NCBI GenBank assembly: GCA_964489955.1
Contig: CAZBAV010000013.1
Location: 11,386 to 75,385, forward strand
From: Leadbetterella sp964489955
GTDB taxonomy: Bacteria > Bacteroidota > Bacteroidia > Cytophagales > Spirosomataceae
Reading direction: 5' to 3'
Length of the DNA: 64,000 bases
Position 1 is the stretch's first letter, and every line of letters begins with the position of its first letter. The notes under the pieces were generated by a model, which was given only the letters and a program-made list of their open reading frames with translations, was not told the DNA's origin and searched no databases. Shown in pieces: positions 52,819 to 62,073 of this stretch. A program made the translations under genes and the position numbers.

Positions 52819-53466
52819 ATGACGAACAAAGATATTTCAAAACTTCGAATAAACTACGATAGATTCGAGCTATTAGAGGCAAAAATCCCGCTTGACCCTT
52901 ATATTTTATTTAAAAATTGGCTTAATGAGGCTATTGAAGCTAAAATAAGCGAACCCAATGCTATGGTTTTATCTACTATTTCGGACGGAAAACCCCATGC
53001 CCGTGTGGTTTTACTGAAGGGTGTAGAACAAGCCGGATTTGAATTTTACACTAATTATAACAGCAACAAAGGCAAGCAAATGGAGCAAAATCCTTTTGCC
53101 GCTCTCACCTTTTTTTATGACACAATACACAAACAAATACGTATAGAAGGAGAAATAGAAAAACTGTCTCCAGAACAATCTGATGCTTATTTTTGGTCAC
53201 GACCAAGGGCGAGCCAAATAGGTGCGTGGGTAAGCCAGCAAAGCAGCATAATCCCGAACCGTAAAGAACTGGAAGAAAAACAAGAGCAGCTAGAACATGA
53301 GTTCTCCAACTTAGAGCAAATTCCACGACCTGAGCATTGGGGAGGATATCTCCTTAAACCTAATCTCATAGAATTTTGGCAAGGTAGGCCCAGCCGTTTA
53401 CATGACCGTATCTGCTACTTTCTTAGCGAAAACCGGCAATGGCAAATCCACCGCCTCAGTCCGTAA
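52819..53466 (+). CDS. pdxH: Pyridoxamine/pyridoxine 5'-phosphate oxidase
   Basis: This FMN enzyme makes pyridoxal phosphate. The 215-residue protein has the N-terminal LRINYDRFEL, the FMN-binding RVVLLKGVEQAGFEFYTNYNS region, SRPRASQIGAWVSQQSS and the PdxH C-terminal signature EFWQGRPSRLHDR followed by W and RLSP. The PLP product is used by Alr and Spt encoded nearby, though no regulatory link is seen. It converges on the OstA-like gene with 21 bp between stops. Confidence 0.95.
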   Translation: MTNKDISKLRINYDRFELLEAKIPLDPYILFKNWLNEAIEAKISEPNAMVLSTISDGKPHARVVLLKGVEQAGFEFYTNYNSNKGKQMEQNPFAALTFFYDTIHKQIRIEGEIEKLSPEQSDAYFWSRPRASQIGAWVSQQSSIIPNRKELEEKQEQLEHEFSNLEQIPRPEHWGGYLLKPNLIEFWQGRPSRLHDRICYFLSENRQWQIHRLSP

Positions 53467-53487
53467 CAAGACCAAAAAAGAAATTAA

Positions 53488-55205
53488 TCATAGCTTTGGT
53501 AGTTCGGTAGGACCGGACTCAGAAACGCTGGTCACCGGATTTAGGATGTCTTGTAAGGAATTGAGAAGTGGGGCCAATCTCAGACCCATTATGCTTTCCT
53601 TACTTGGTTTTTCACTGATTTTCCAATCGAAATCCTCAAACCTACTTGCTGCCAAAGTTAGCTCATGTGGCGGAATAAGTTGAGCTTCGTAATCTGTATA
53701 ACATTTCAGTTGCTCCAAGCCATCTTTTCCAAATATAAAGTTCATAGAGGAGCTTTCTACTACATCTAATCCAATAACTCTCATATCATCATCCAAGATA
53801 TAGTACTTAGCCTGGCAGTTACCAAAAATCCTTATTTCTTCTACTGTAGAACTATCGGAAAAGAACGCTGTAATATTCCGGCCCTTCATTTGGTTGAAAT
53901 TACTATGCGTATCCAACTCTATCATGAAACAGTTTCGTATCATTTCTACCCGCTGGAGCTTATTTCCAACCAAATACGACCGGATGGTATCGGCCTTTAA
54001 TTGTTCCTTTTTATGCCAAATGTATGGTTTTTTATAGAATCCTATTACAGAATCGACCATGTTGTATACCAGAGAGTCTGAAATACTTTGTAAGTCTTTC
54101 CGGTATACTTTTACATTGCCAATGGCTATAACTTTTTCAACAGACTCCCGGCTAGGCTCCTGAGCTTGGGTCTGAACTTGAACCGTATCCGCACCACTAA
54201 CTACTAATGAATCTACCCGTTCTATTATCACAAGGCTATCTGCGGCCAGCAAGGCGGAGTCACGAGCGGACTCCATACNNNNNNNNNNATACGTGTGACG
54301 GTTTCGCCATTGATTTTTGTTATCCCTCTCTTGCCATCCCGTATACCTTCGTTCCCGACTGTGGTGATGCTGTCGGCTTTGGAGTGAAAAACCACATTTC
54401 CTCTAGCCCATCCATAATCATTTTGATTATCAAAGTCCAGCGTATCACCTACCAAAATATATTTATCATTGCTCACCATGGAGCGTCCATAAAAATTAGA
54501 AGCTCTGGTTTCTATATTATAGTATCCTTTCGCCCCGGCCAGATCACCGTTTTTACTTTTTACAGTTGTAAATGTCTTAAAAATAGCATTCTTAGTATGT
54601 GTGTCATAATCTAAGGAATCTGTACAAAGCAAAAAGTCCGGATGGTCTATTTGTACATCTCCTATATAATTGAAGTACTTCGTTCGGGTATTGTAGTAAC
54701 CCGTGCGGCTAGATAGAATACTTGAATCTTGGCGAATGTTACCAGGTACCGGATAATGAGCCATACCAGTAGCCATATCATAAATTACTTTGGTAGTACG
54801 TAGTGTCACTTTTTTATCCCGCAAAATCACGGACTTACCCCAGATAGTGGCTATACGGGTATTGCCCTCATAATAAAGCGTATCTCCCACAATGGTAAGC
54901 GTATCTCCTTGGTTTATTTTTATATTACCAAAGGCTTCTACAACATTGGTATTGGAATGGCGAATAGCCCTATTACAGCCCATAAGTACCCCTTTGTGTC
55001 TAAAAATCACATTGCCAGTAAAAGTCTGCATTTGTTGCCCGGGAATATTGACACCTTCTTGGATATCTGCATTTAAGACTTCCACTAGAGACTGTCCTTC
55101 GGTCTGTTTTGGAGGATTAAGCGGCTTTTGCCCAAAAACTAAGGGCGATAATCCCAGAAGAACTATCGACAAGATGCCAACAAAATAGAAGTTAAAGCCT
55201 TTCAT
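53488..55205 (-). CDS. OstA-like / LptA-LptD organic solvent tolerance family protein, split by an assembly gap
   Basis: The N-terminal half (about 305 residues, start at 55205) has a signal peptide ending near LVFGQ and an OstA/LptA beta-jellyroll repeat pattern (FTGNVIFRHKG, VEAFGNIKI-GDT, YIGDVQI, ARGNVVFHSKADSI). After ten N the protein continues in another frame (IGNVKVYRKDLQSISDSLVYN, then IFGNCQAKYYILDDD). The shift shows that the true gap is not a multiple matching ten bases; it is one gene, not two. The OstA_2 family works in lipopolysaccharide transport across the periplasm. No full LptD barrel is visible. Confidence 0.82.
54279..54288. other. Assembly gap (10 N)
   Basis: Exactly ten N inside the OstA-like gene; the reading frame before and after it differs. 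Confidence 0.98.
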
Positions 55206-55220
55206 TCCGCAAATCTACAC

Positions 55221-55228
55221 TAAATTTG
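55221..55228 (+). promoter_or_regulatory. -7 promoter box of tilS
   Basis: TAAATTTG matches TAnnTTTG. Its last base is the G of a GTG that opens the longest tilS frame, so translation should begin further on, at the ATG at 55249. A matching TAGATTTG lies on the opposite strand at 55210-55217, 4 nt before the OstA-like ATG. Confidence 0.5.
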
Positions 55229-55248
55229 TGAACGTACAGTTAAAGTCT

Positions 55249-56571
55249 ATGTTGCTTCACGAACTAAAAACATTTATTGCCAAAAAGAATCTCTTGCTAA
55301 AGTCAGACAAGATTTTGGTGGCTGTAAGTGGCGGTAAAGACTCCATGGCTCTTTTACATTTACTGAAAGAAGCTGGTTATTATCTGGAAGTTGCCCACTT
55401 TAATTTTAAACTGAGAGGAGAAGACTCCGAGCTAGACCAGCAACTCGTACAAAACTACTGTAATGCAAACGCCATAGTCTGCCACAGTACATCAGCAGAC
55501 TGTTATGCTGAAGCTAAAAGAAAGGGCATATCTGTACAAGTGGCGGCAAGAGAACTCCGTTATGCTTTTTTTCATAAAACTTTAAGAGAGAGAGGTCTAA
55601 ATAAATTAACAACTGCACATCATCTTAATGACAATATAGAAACGCTTCTATATGGATTCTCAAAAGGCTTGGGGCCGAAGGGTTTGGCAGGAATCCCTCT
55701 CCAAAATGACACTATTGTAAGACCCTTACTTTTTGCTTCCTCTTCTCAGATTCAGCAATATCTTATAGAACAAAATCTTGTATGGCGTGAAGACACCTCA
55801 AACGCAGAAAACAAGTACCAAAGAAACAAAATCAGGAACAAGATAATACCGTTACTTAAAGAAGTAAACCCTGGTTTTGAGCATACCGCAGGTGTAAACA
55901 TAGAAAGGTTCAATGCTCTTAATGATATATTTAGCGAAAGGTTTAATAACTTTAAAACTGGGGTTCTGGTTAAAGATGGAGCTTACTATATACCAGAAGT
56001 GCTTTATAAAGAGTCTCCGGGGGGCGTGCTATTCCTGGAGGAATTCTTAAAACCTATGGGATTCAATTATCCCGAAATCATCCAGCTTTCTACAATAAAC
56101 CATCCTGGAAAGTACGTGGAAACGGTTTCTCATCTTGCGGAATTTCACGACGCCCACCTAGTAATATCCAGAAAGAAAGTAATTAAAAATGAGACAGTTT
56201 CTTTCTCAGGCCCTGGCGTTTACGAACTAAAACAAGGTCGAATTTCTATACAAGTTTTGCCCTATAAAGGGCAAGATTTAGATTTCTCAAACCCGAATTC
56301 TGTATTTTTCGATGAAAACAAGATTTTTTTTCCACTTTTTTTCAGGCCTTGGCAGGAGGGGGATAAGTTTAAACCATTCGGTATGAAAACATTTAAACGA
56401 ATATCTAACTATCTATCTGATAATAAGACACCAAAGCATGAAAAGACTAACCAAATGATCCTATCGGACAACGAAAAAATTATCTGGATTTTAGGAAAAA
56501 GAACAGATGAACGAGCTCGAATATCTCCTGAAACTACTCATGTACTAAATATAACATTTGACATAATTTAA
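55249..56571 (+). CDS. tilS: tRNA(Ile)-lysidine synthase
   Basis: The enzyme converts C34 of tRNA-Ile(CAU) to lysidine so that AUA is read correctly. The 440-residue protein has the PP-loop AVSGGKDSMALLHLL (SGGKDS 27-32), then FNFKLRGEDSELD, TAHHLNDNIET and the RNKIRNKIIPLL motif, followed by a C-terminal substrate domain with FRPWQEGDKFKPFGM. A GTG at 55228 would add seven residues, but it overlaps the promoter box, so I prefer the ATG at 55249. Confidence 0.94.
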   Translation: MLLHELKTFIAKKNLLLKSDKILVAVSGGKDSMALLHLLKEAGYYLEVAHFNFKLRGEDSELDQQLVQNYCNANAIVCHSTSADCYAEAKRKGISVQVAARELRYAFFHKTLRERGLNKLTTAHHLNDNIETLLYGFSKGLGPKGLAGIPLQNDTIVRPLLFASSSQIQQYLIEQNLVWREDTSNAENKYQRNKIRNKIIPLLKEVNPGFEHTAGVNIERFNALNDIFSERFNNFKTGVLVKDGAYYIPEVLYKESPGGVLFLEEFLKPMGFNYPEIIQLSTINHPGKYVETVSHLAEFHDAHLVISRKKVIKNETVSFSGPGVYELKQGRISIQVLPYKGQDLDFSNPNSVFFDENKIFFPLFFRPWQEGDKFKPFGMKTFKRISNYLSDNKTPKHEKTNQMILSDNEKIIWILGKRTDERARISPETTHVLNITFDII

Positions 56572-56588
56572 CATAAGGTTTATCTTTG
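56557..56588 (+). promoter_or_regulatory. Consensus Bacteroidota promoter of the OmpA-family gene
   Basis: TTTG (56557-56560) and TATCTTTG (56581-56588) are separated by exactly 20 nt. The -33 box lies inside the last codons of tilS. The start codon is 60 nt downstream. Confidence 0.75.
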
Positions 56589-56648
56589 TGCATGATATTT
56601 GTAAGCTGACCACATTAAAAAATAGCTACAACTAAAACTAATTCACTT

Positions 56649-58931
56649 ATGAACTTTGCCATCAAAAAGCATTGTTGTTTATTGTTCCTACTTTTATTGA
56701 TTTTTATCTCTGGCACCACTATTGCCCAATCTCTCAAACTAAAAAAAACAAATACGTTATTTGAAAAAATGGAGTATCCCCAAGCAGTTAGGGGTTATGA
56801 GGAAATTTTAGAAGAGAAGAAAATAAATCATAGCGATAAACAACAGATACTGACTAATTTAGCATTCTCCTACAAGAAGTTAAACGACTACAGAAATGCA
56901 CAAGTGGTGTACAAAAGGCTCTTTACTGAATTTGGTAATGAGTTGGACTCTCAACAGTATTTATATTACGCCCAAATTTTGGCAAATAATGCCATGTACC
57001 GCGAGTCTCAAAAATACTTTTCGAAATATGGGGAGTTGCAAAAAGAGGACTTAAGAGCGGGAAAATTTACACTCGCGTACATGGACAAAGAACACTTCTT
57101 TAAAGACTCTGCCATGTACAAAATTCAGTATATGGATAAGTTGAATACTAAGTATTCTGACTCTGCCCCGATGTTCTACGAAAACGGGCTTGTCTTTGTA
57201 GCTGCCAGAAATGAAGGTACGATAATAAAACGCGTTTTTACACAAGATGAAACCCCTTTCTTAGACCTATTCTTGTTTCCGGATGAAAAACTTACTCATA
57301 TCCCTAAAGATGAGCCCGCAGCTTTTGAACAAAACTTGGGCCTAGAAACAGGGGACACTAGTCATCTAGCTCAAGCAAATGATATTGAAATTGAGGAATT
57401 TAGCAAAAGTATCAATTCCAAATATCACGAAGGTCCAGTTACATTCAGTAAGGATTTCAATAAAATAATTTTCACTCGTAACAACTACATTAAGGGAAAA
57501 GGCCGCAAAAGCGAGAAGGGCATTAATATGCTTAAACTTTATAGTGCTGAGAAAAAAGGAAACAAATGGATGAATATTGAAGAACTACCTTTCAATTCTA
57601 ACAACTTTTCTACGGGCCACCCTGCTTTCTCGCCTGAGAATCACAGACTTTATTTTGTTTCAGATATGCCGGGAGGTTTTGGTGGAACAGACATTTATAG
57701 CATAGACTATATAGATGGAGAATGGGGATCCCCTATTAATTTGGGTAGAGAAGTAAATACAGAAGGAAATGAAATGTTTCCTTTTATAGATGAGGTTGGC
57801 AATATGTATTTTGCTTCGGATGGCCATGCAGGTTTGGGAGGTTTGGATATCTTCTATATAGAGATGGGTAATGGAATGCCCAGCAGCTCTGCCGAAAACA
57901 TGGGAGCCCCAATAAATTCTGAAAAAGATGATTTTGGTTTAATTACGGATGGGCGTAGAACAAAAGGATATTTCAGTTCTAACCGTAAAAGAGGATACTC
58001 AGACGATAACATCTATTCCTTTGTAAGAGGCTGCAATAAACTAAAAATAAAGGTGTCGGATAATGAGACCGGAACACCATTAGTGAACGCAGACGTACTC
58101 ATGATTAAGAATGAAGTTGCAAAGGAGAAATACCAAACAGATAGCGAAGGCTTTGTTACGGTTTGTTTAGAGCCCGGTATAGATTTTTATTTTAAGGTCT
58201 ATAAAGAGGATTACGAATCCTCTACTATCACCTATGGTACTCTTTCTAGTTCTTTTTCAAAAAAGCAACAAATATCAATATTTCTCGACCCTTCCACTAT
58301 TCCGCTGGTTAAGGGCCGGGTGATTTCTGAGATAAACAAGAATCCAATTGCCTCTGCTAATGTAACTTTAGAAAACCTTGAGGATGGCTCAACAGAAACC
58401 GTTGTAACAGGTATAGATGGTCAATATATCTTTCAACCCGAGAAAAAAGGTAAATACATAGTAAAAGCTGTCAAACAAAACTTTATAGCTGCACAAACTA
58501 CCACAAAGAGTAATGAACAGGCCGAAGAGGAGCTTTCTATGGTAGCAGTAGGTGACCTTTTCGAACTAAAAAATGTGCACCATGATTATGGAAAAGCAGC
58601 CATCAGACCGGAAGGCAAGACGGAACTTAAGAACACAGTGTACCCACTCTTAAGTAAATTTGAAGATGTAAAAATAGAACTTCGTTCTCATACAGATAGC
58701 CGCTCAAGTGCCGATTTTAACCTAAAACTGTCACAAGACCGTGCAGAAGCGGTAAAAGAATACTTAGTAAGCTTGGGCATAGATGAAAAACGGATAGTAG
58801 CAAGAGGCTATGGGAAGACGCAACTAATAAATGATTGTGATGAAAACTCCAATTGCACTCCTAGTGAGCACCTAAAAAACCGCCGAACTGAAATAAAAAT
58901 ATTGAATATAGCTGACCTTACAAGCAGGTAA
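56649..58931 (+). CDS. OmpA-family protein with TPR, PD40 propeller and CarboxypepD domains
   Basis: This 760-residue exported protein has, in order, a signal peptide (to about IAQS, residue 28), TPR-like helices (30-130), a PD40/WD40-like propeller (about 160-460: GHPAFSPENHRLYFVSDMPGG and MYFASDGHAGLGGLDI-like blades), two carboxypeptidase-regulatory-like domains (about 475-560 and 560-630) and a C-terminal OmpA peptidoglycan-binding domain with SHTDSRSSADFNLKLSQDRA. This is the layout of PorE and its many paralogues, some serving type IX secretion and gliding. There is no lipobox. Which paralogue this is cannot be told. Confidence 0.88.
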   Translation: MNFAIKKHCCLLFLLLLIFISGTTIAQSLKLKKTNTLFEKMEYPQAVRGYEEILEEKKINHSDKQQILTNLAFSYKKLNDYRNAQVVYKRLFTEFGNELDSQQYLYYAQILANNAMYRESQKYFSKYGELQKEDLRAGKFTLAYMDKEHFFKDSAMYKIQYMDKLNTKYSDSAPMFYENGLVFVAARNEGTIIKRVFTQDETPFLDLFLFPDEKLTHIPKDEPAAFEQNLGLETGDTSHLAQANDIEIEEFSKSINSKYHEGPVTFSKDFNKIIFTRNNYIKGKGRKSEKGINMLKLYSAEKKGNKWMNIEELPFNSNNFSTGHPAFSPENHRLYFVSDMPGGFGGTDIYSIDYIDGEWGSPINLGREVNTEGNEMFPFIDEVGNMYFASDGHAGLGGLDIFYIEMGNGMPSSSAENMGAPINSEKDDFGLITDGRRTKGYFSSNRKRGYSDDNIYSFVRGCNKLKIKVSDNETGTPLVNADVLMIKNEVAKEKYQTDSEGFVTVCLEPGIDFYFKVYKEDYESSTITYGTLSSSFSKKQQISIFLDPSTIPLVKGRVISEINKNPIASANVTLENLEDGSTETVVTGIDGQYIFQPEKKGKYIVKAVKQNFIAAQTTTKSNEQAEEELSMVAVGDLFELKNVHHDYGKAAIRPEGKTELKNTVYPLLSKFEDVKIELRSHTDSRSSADFNLKLSQDRAEAVKEYLVSLGIDEKRIVARGYGKTQLINDCDENSNCTPSEHLKNRRTEIKILNIADLTSR

Positions 58932-58953
58932 AAGACAATTTTTAAAAGAAATG

Positions 58954-58987
58954 AAAAGGTAATATCTAGTGAGATATTACCTTTTTT
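58954..58987 (+). terminator. Terminator of the OmpA-family gene
   Basis: AAAAGGTAATATC (58954-58966) pairs with GATATTACCTTTT (58973-58985) and ends in T. It lies 22 bp after the stop codon. Confidence 0.9.
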
Positions 58988-59000
58988 CCATTAATATCAA

Positions 59001-59008
59001 TATTTTTG
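59001..59008 (+). promoter_or_regulatory. -7 promoter box of recN
   Basis: TATTTTTG matches TAnnTTTG, 23 nt before the recN ATG and just after the preceding terminator. Confidence 0.6.
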
Positions 59009-59031
59009 TAGGTCACTTTTCTTTCTACCCA

Positions 59032-60684
59032 ATGCTCGTAAGCCTAAGCATAAGAAACTACGTACTTATTAAAGAGCTATCCATTCTACCTGGTGCCGGC
59101 CTAAACATCATAACGGGCGAGACGGGTGCCGGTAAATCAATAATGTTGGGTGCTTTGAGTCTGCTTATGGGCAACAGAGCGGACACAAAAACTCTTTTTG
59201 ACGAAAGCCAAAAGTGTGTAATTGAAGGTAAATTCGACCTGGAAAAACTTGGCTTGCAGTCATATTTTGAAGAAAACGATATTGATTACGATCCACAAAC
59301 GCTTATCCGAAGGGAGATTTCCCAAGGCGGGAAATCCCGGGCATTTGTAAATGACCAACCTGTTACGCTAGATATATTGAAAGAGTTGGGAGCAAAACTC
59401 ATGGATATTCACTCCCAATATGACACCCAGTTACTTAATTCACCTTCTTATCAACTGGGGATTGTAGACGCTTATGCTCACAGTGAGAACTACTTAAGCA
59501 CTTTTAAGAAAAGCTACGCCAGTTATATAGCAAATAAAAAAGCGTACGAGGAACTACTTAGCCAAGCAGAAAACCTAAAGAAAGAGTTCGAGTATAACTC
59601 CTTTCTTCTGGAAGAGCTATCTCTTATTAAACTAGACCAAACAAATCAAGAGGAACTAGAAGCCGAATTACAGAAGCTAGAGAATGCAGAAGAAATAAAA
59701 AGGAAACTATCTGAAGCGTACCAAAACTTAAATCACGCTCAAATGCCAGCACTCTCTTTACTAAAAGATAGTGTATCGGCTTTAGGTAATATTTCTCAGC
59801 TTTCTCCAAAGTACTTAGAGTTGCGAGAGCGTCTTAACAGTAGTTTGATAGAATTGCAGGATATTTCGCAAGAATTGGAGATTGAAAGCAGCAATATAGA
59901 ATCTAACGATACCAGACTAACCGAAATACAAGAAATCTTAGGCCAATTATACAAACTACAAAAAAAACATGCTGTAAACTCTGTGCATGACCTAAAAGCT
60001 ATACAAGAAGAATTACAGCAAAAGGTAAACACTGTTCTCAACCTATCCGGAGAGATAGAAAAATTAAATACGTCCTATCAAGAAAGCTTAAGCGTGGCCG
60101 AGAAAAATGCAGCCTCATTATCAGAATCCCGCAAAAATAGTATACCCACATTACAGGAAAATATAGGCAAGATTCTTACGTACATTGGTATACCAGATGC
60201 TCTTTTCGAAATCTCAATTTCAGAGAAGAGCCTTTCAGTAGATGGAATAGATGATTTGTCATTTAGGTTTGCAGCAAACAAAGGAAGTAAACCTAAAAAC
60301 CTCAAAGATGCCGCTTCTGGCGGGGAGTTTTCTCGTGTAATGTTAGCTCTTAAATATACCTTGGCTACCAAAACCCAATTACCTACGATTATTTTTGACG
60401 AAATAGACACGGGAATTTCTGGAGAGGTTGCTGTAAAGGTAGGCCGCCTATTACTAGAAATGGCTAAGTCACTCCAAGTAGTGGCCATTACCCATCTACC
60501 TCAGATAGCTGCACGCGGAACAAAACATTTCTATGTGTTTAAGGATAATTCAGAGGCTAAAACTGTCTCGAAAATGCGGGAACTTACGACACAAGATCGT
60601 GTAAATGAGATAGCTGAGATGATTGGAGGACAAAATCCTAGTGAAAGTGCAATTAATAGTGCAAAAGAATTGTTAGGTTTATAG
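59032..60684 (+). CDS. recN: DNA repair protein RecN
   Basis: This SMC-like ATPase for double-strand-break repair is 550 residues. It opens with LVSLSIRNYVLIKEL and Walker A GETGAGKSIMLGALSLLMG, followed by DIHSQYDTQLL. A coiled-coil middle spans about 150-360. The C-terminus has the ABC signature ASGGEFSRVMLALK, Walker B TIIFDEIDTGISG and THLPQIAARG. The frame is open to 58969, but that point lies inside the upstream terminator, so the ATG at 59032 is the start. Confidence 0.95.
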   Translation: MLVSLSIRNYVLIKELSILPGAGLNIITGETGAGKSIMLGALSLLMGNRADTKTLFDESQKCVIEGKFDLEKLGLQSYFEENDIDYDPQTLIRREISQGGKSRAFVNDQPVTLDILKELGAKLMDIHSQYDTQLLNSPSYQLGIVDAYAHSENYLSTFKKSYASYIANKKAYEELLSQAENLKKEFEYNSFLLEELSLIKLDQTNQEELEAELQKLENAEEIKRKLSEAYQNLNHAQMPALSLLKDSVSALGNISQLSPKYLELRERLNSSLIELQDISQELEIESSNIESNDTRLTEIQEILGQLYKLQKKHAVNSVHDLKAIQEELQQKVNTVLNLSGEIEKLNTSYQESLSVAEKNAASLSESRKNSIPTLQENIGKILTYIGIPDALFEISISEKSLSVDGIDDLSFRFAANKGSKPKNLKDAASGGEFSRVMLALKYTLATKTQLPTIIFDEIDTGISGEVAVKVGRLLLEMAKSLQVVAITHLPQIAARGTKHFYVFKDNSEAKTVSKMRELTTQDRVNEIAEMIGGQNPSESAINSAKELLGL

Positions 60685-60702
60685 TAACAACAAGTTTCTA
60701 TT

Positions 60703-61119
60703 ATGAGAGTTTTAGTTTTAAGTTTAGCCGTTCTATTTGCAAGTATTGCCTGCAGTGACCCTCAAAAAGAAGAATTAGATACACTTTATAAGAGTTTGGT
60801 AAAAGACCACGATGAGGTTATGCCTAAGACCATGGGGATAAACTCTGTTAGGGAGAAAATGATAAAAGCTGCTGAAATAGCAGGAGATTCTACCATGAAA
60901 CAGGCTCTAGATATCTCTTCTCGTTTAAGCAAAGTAGAAGAAACTATGGACACGTGGATGGTGGAGTTTGGCGATGCCATAAAAAAGGACGATAAAGACA
61001 GCCAAAAACTAAGCACGTACAAAATTCTAAACGAGCAGATAATAAAACTCAAGACAGATACAGACTCTGCAATAAGTGACGCAAAAAGTTTAACTGCATC
61101 TTTGACTGTTGAGCAATAA
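60703..61119 (+). CDS. Small helical lipoprotein of unknown function
   Basis: The 138-residue product has a lipoprotein signal peptide with lipobox SIAC (Cys17). The mature part is almost entirely helical and charged, with heptad-like spacing (about 22-125), so it is probably a short coiled coil in the periplasm. Its stop overlaps the SCO1 start by 1 bp (TAATG), so it is translationally coupled to a copper-chaperone/cytochrome pair. No named family. Confidence 0.78.
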   Translation: MRVLVLSLAVLFASIACSDPQKEELDTLYKSLVKDHDEVMPKTMGINSVREKMIKAAEIAGDSTMKQALDISSRLSKVEETMDTWMVEFGDAIKKDDKDSQKLSTYKILNEQIIKLKTDTDSAISDAKSLTASLTVEQ

Positions 61120-61733
61120 TGAGGTACTTATTCCCGGTAGTTTTTCTTTTTTCACTGGCCGCTTGTAATCTAAAACCGAAGGAACTACCGTACTTAGGCC
61201 ATAAAGATGTGGATCAAAATGGGGACTCTGTTTACCATAAAATTCCTGATTTTGTCTTTTTAGATGAGAACAGCGATACCGTAACGCAAGAATTGGTTAA
61301 GAACAAAATTTATGTAGCCGACTTCTTCTTTTCCACCTGCCCGACTATTTGCCCAATCATGAAAACGCAAATGTTACGGATTTATGAGCAGTATAAAGAC
61401 GAAGAGGGCTGGATGATATTATCGCACTCTATTAACCCTAGATACGATACCCCAGAGGTTTTGAAGGCCTATAAAGAAAAATTGCAAGTAAACTCTTCAA
61501 AGTGGCAGTTCCTCACGGGCACGCTCACCAACGTGTATGACCTTGCCCAGACTTCCTATTTCTTAACGGCAAGGGAAGACTCCAGTGCCGTATCGGACGG
61601 TGGTTTTGACCACTCTGGTAATTTTGTTTTGGTTGATAAAGATAGACATGTTAGAGGTATATATGATGGTACAAAAGCAAAAGAAGTGGACAGGCTTATG
61701 GTTGATATGCGGATGCTTTTGGATGCTAAATAG
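61119..61733 (+). CDS. SCO1/SenC family copper chaperone lipoprotein
   Basis: The family delivers copper to, or keeps reduced, the CuA site of cytochrome c oxidase. The 204-residue protein has a lipobox LAAC (Cys16) and the copper ligands C74 and C78 in FSTCPTICPIMK plus H165 in GFDHSGNF. It is a thioredoxin fold anchored in the periplasm. It overlaps the lipoprotein gene by 1 bp. The following cytochrome c gene begins well inside its 3' end. Confidence 0.93.
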   Translation: MRYLFPVVFLFSLAACNLKPKELPYLGHKDVDQNGDSVYHKIPDFVFLDENSDTVTQELVKNKIYVADFFFSTCPTICPIMKTQMLRIYEQYKDEEGWMILSHSINPRYDTPEVLKAYKEKLQVNSSKWQFLTGTLTNVYDLAQTSYFLTAREDSSAVSDGGFDHSGNFVLVDKDRHVRGIYDGTKAKEVDRLMVDMRMLLDAK

Positions 61734-62073
61734 CTTATCTTCCTGTAAAACAGAAACTGAAATTAAATACGAGCAAGCCGTTATTGCGGGCAAAACACTC
61801 TACGAAAATCACTGTGGAAACTGCCATGGAAAAGACGGTGAAGGACTACGGAAATTATACCCTGGCATAACGTCTGAAACTGCAGATAAATCTTCAGATT
61901 TTATTACTTGCCTTATTAAAAGTGGCACTACAGATAAGGAAGTAAATATGCCTGCCAATATCCTATTGTACGACCTAGATATTGCCCAAATTATAACGTA
62001 CTTAAAGGATAGGTGGGGTACTGGGCAGAAGAGAATGGTACCCACCGAAGAAGTGGCTAAAGTACAATGTTAA
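61666..62073 (+). CDS. Lipoprotein cytochrome c
   Basis: This is a mono-haem c-type cytochrome of 135 residues. It has the haem motif C50-G-N-C53-H54 and a likely axial Met in VNMPANIL. A lipoprotein signal peptide (KQKK then a hydrophobic core, lipobox LSSC, Cys27) precedes it. That signal peptide is encoded entirely within the last 68 bp of SCO1 in a different frame. The ATG at 61723 would leave a signal of only seven residues, so the ATG at 61666 (or 61663) is preferred. It probably donates electrons to the oxidase that SCO1 serves. A single Cys ends the chain. Confidence 0.85.
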   Translation: MVQKQKKWTGLWLICGCFWMLNSLSSCKTETEIKYEQAVIAGKTLYENHCGNCHGKDGEGLRKLYPGITSETADKSSDFITCLIKSGTTDKEVNMPANILLYDLDIAQIITYLKDRWGTGQKRMVPTEEVAKVQC

